Of a DNA stretch of 64,000 bases, positions 63,203 through 64,000 are shown one piece after another; the stretch's first letter is position 1; each line of letters starts with the position of its first letter. The translations under genes and the position numbers were made by a program. The stretch is taken from assembly GCA_964483155.1 (NCBI GenBank), contig CAZAAC010000001.1:68375-132374 (forward strand). Direction: 5' to 3'. The notes under the pieces are model-generated. The model ran no database searches and was not told where the DNA came from. It was given only the letters and a program-made list of their open reading frames with translations. The DNA comes from JAAYYM01 sp964483155. GTDB taxonomy: Bacteria > Bacillota > Clostridia > Lachnospirales > Lachnospiraceae.

Positions 63203-64000
63203 TTAATACTGCATATATATAAAACTTGATTGTCCGAACATACCTAATAACAAAATCAGTGTAAGCATAATAACCACGTTGATATATTTATGTTTTTTAA
63301 AAACAAAAATATGATTATAGTCTAAAATCTCACAAACAAATACACCTGCTGTTGCCAGCATTGCAACACCAAAAAAAGCAACTGCAGTATTATCTTCGGT
63401 AAATGGTAATAATGCCATCTTTAATGCTTCCTTATTTGGGTTTAAATGAAAAACAATCTCGTTCATAATATAAGCAGCATCTTTTAAATTCCTTGCCCGG
63501 AAGAGAATATAAGAAATATCAACTAAAATGAATGTTCGCAATATTTGAAAAATATGAAACACCTTATTTTCTTCCTTTATATGAAGTTTGGTCTTCATAC
63601 TGTGAAAAATTGATGCAAGCAGAAAACTTAGGATAATGAGCGTCCCATGATATAATCCATGTAGTACATAGTGCCAGCTCGCTCCATGCCACAAACCAGT
63701 GCTAAACCACACAACTAATAATCCAACTATAGTGGGCACAGTTTTTTTAAACTTTTTCCCGATTTTTTTGCACCAGTCAGAGCGAATGACTGGATAAAAT
63801 AAATAGTCTTTGAACCATGCGCCAAGTGTAATATGCCACCTGCGCCAGTACTCTGGGATAGACTTAGAAAAATAGGGTTTATCAAAATTCTCTGCCATTT
63901 TGATTCCAAACATATCACTCACGCCGATTGCAATATCCATATATCCCGAAAAATCACAATAGATTTGAACTGCATAAAAAACCGTTGCAAATAGTAAACT
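63203..64000 (-). CDS. MBOAT-family O-acyltransferase, partial at window edge
   Basis: The frame continues past the right edge, so at least 266 residues of the C-terminal part are seen. It holds the family core: FYAVQIYCDFSGYMDIAIG (the DxSG motif near the edge), YFSKSIPEYWRRWHITLGAW and the catalytic histidine in STGLWHGASWHYVLHG, with about seven helices. MBOAT proteins (AlgI, PatA, DltB) carry acyl groups across the membrane. Acetylation is likelier than D-alanylation because no dltA or dltC is seen here, though the window ends. Confidence 0.9.
   Translation of the reverse strand, partial: SLLFATVFYAVQIYCDFSGYMDIAIGVSDMFGIKMAENFDKPYFSKSIPEYWRRWHITLGAWFKDYLFYPVIRSDWCKKIGKKFKKTVPTIVGLLVVWFSTGLWHGASWHYVLHGLYHGTLIILSFLLASIFHSMKTKLHIKEENKVFHIFQILRTFILVDISYILFRARNLKDAAYIMNEIVFHLNPNKEALKMALLPFTEDNTAVAFFGVAMLATAGVFVCEILDYNHIFVFKKHKYINVVIMLTLILLLGMFGQSSFIYMQY

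Overview
The window is an AT-rich stretch of about 64 kb devoted almost entirely to cell-surface polysaccharide synthesis. It most likely comes from a Gram-positive clostridial genome, probably Lachnospiraceae. This rests on the low GC, strong AGGAGG-type ribosome sites, TTGNNN-17-TATAAT promoters, an AgrC/AgrA-like two-component system, a membrane-anchored GH25 lysozyme with Big2 repeats, and YfhO, CapE/F/G and EpsL/EpsN-type proteins typical of Firmicutes. The taxon is an inference. One 100-base N gap (44961-45060) shows it is a draft assembly. All genes but one (30077-31882) lie on the minus strand, so transcription runs from high to low coordinates.

Region A (64.0-35.9 kb) is a Wzx/Wzy-type repeat-unit locus read from a good promoter near 62.2 kb. 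From its upstream end it holds an O-acylation pair (MBOAT plus SGNH) at the window edge, a PglF-type UDP-GlcNAc 4,6-dehydratase, a DegT aminotransferase, a PglC/EpsL-type initiating transferase, a PLP enzyme, an ATP-grasp enzyme, a GT4, the CapE-CapF-CapG set for UDP-L-FucNAc, another GT4, the polymerase, a WbsX-like protein, a GT2, a KpsS-like transferase, an ulosonic-acid synthase, a flippase, a fused cytidylyltransferase/PseG-like protein, a second (long) initiating transferase and four more glycosyltransferases. It looks able to make L-FucNAc, a bacillosamine-type amino sugar and a pseudaminic/legionaminic-type acid, but no N-acetyltransferase is present.

Region B (35.8-31.9 kb) has its own promoter and encodes FdtB, FdtA, a membrane GT2 and a second flippase, pointing to a dTDP-3-amino-3,6-dideoxyhexose delivered on a lipid carrier. 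Region C (31.9-19.9 kb) is an island of large polytopic membrane proteins (YfhO family and GT-C-like) plus a ChbG/YdjC deacetylase, opened by overlapping divergent promoters at 30.0 kb. Together B and C resemble the GT2/flippase/YfhO systems that decorate wall polymers from outside the membrane.

Region D (19.9-17.6 kb) is a LytTR response regulator and GHKL sensor kinase. A LytTR-type direct repeat sits just upstream of the promoter, and the mRNA leader carries a hairpin whose loop is perfectly complementary to the regulator's own Shine-Dalgarno sequence. Region E (17.6-1 kb) is an ABC-transporter-dependent polysaccharide locus: RfbB, RfbA, a GH25/Big2 protein, RfbC, Wzm, Wzt with a C-terminal carbohydrate-recognition domain, a WbdD-like methyltransferase-kinase fusion, two large GT2 proteins, phosphoglucomutase and a truncated GT87-like membrane protein. 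The methyltransferase-kinase next to a Wzt with a recognition domain suggests chain termination by capping, as in E. coli O9a. RfbD (needed for dTDP-L-rhamnose) is not in the window.
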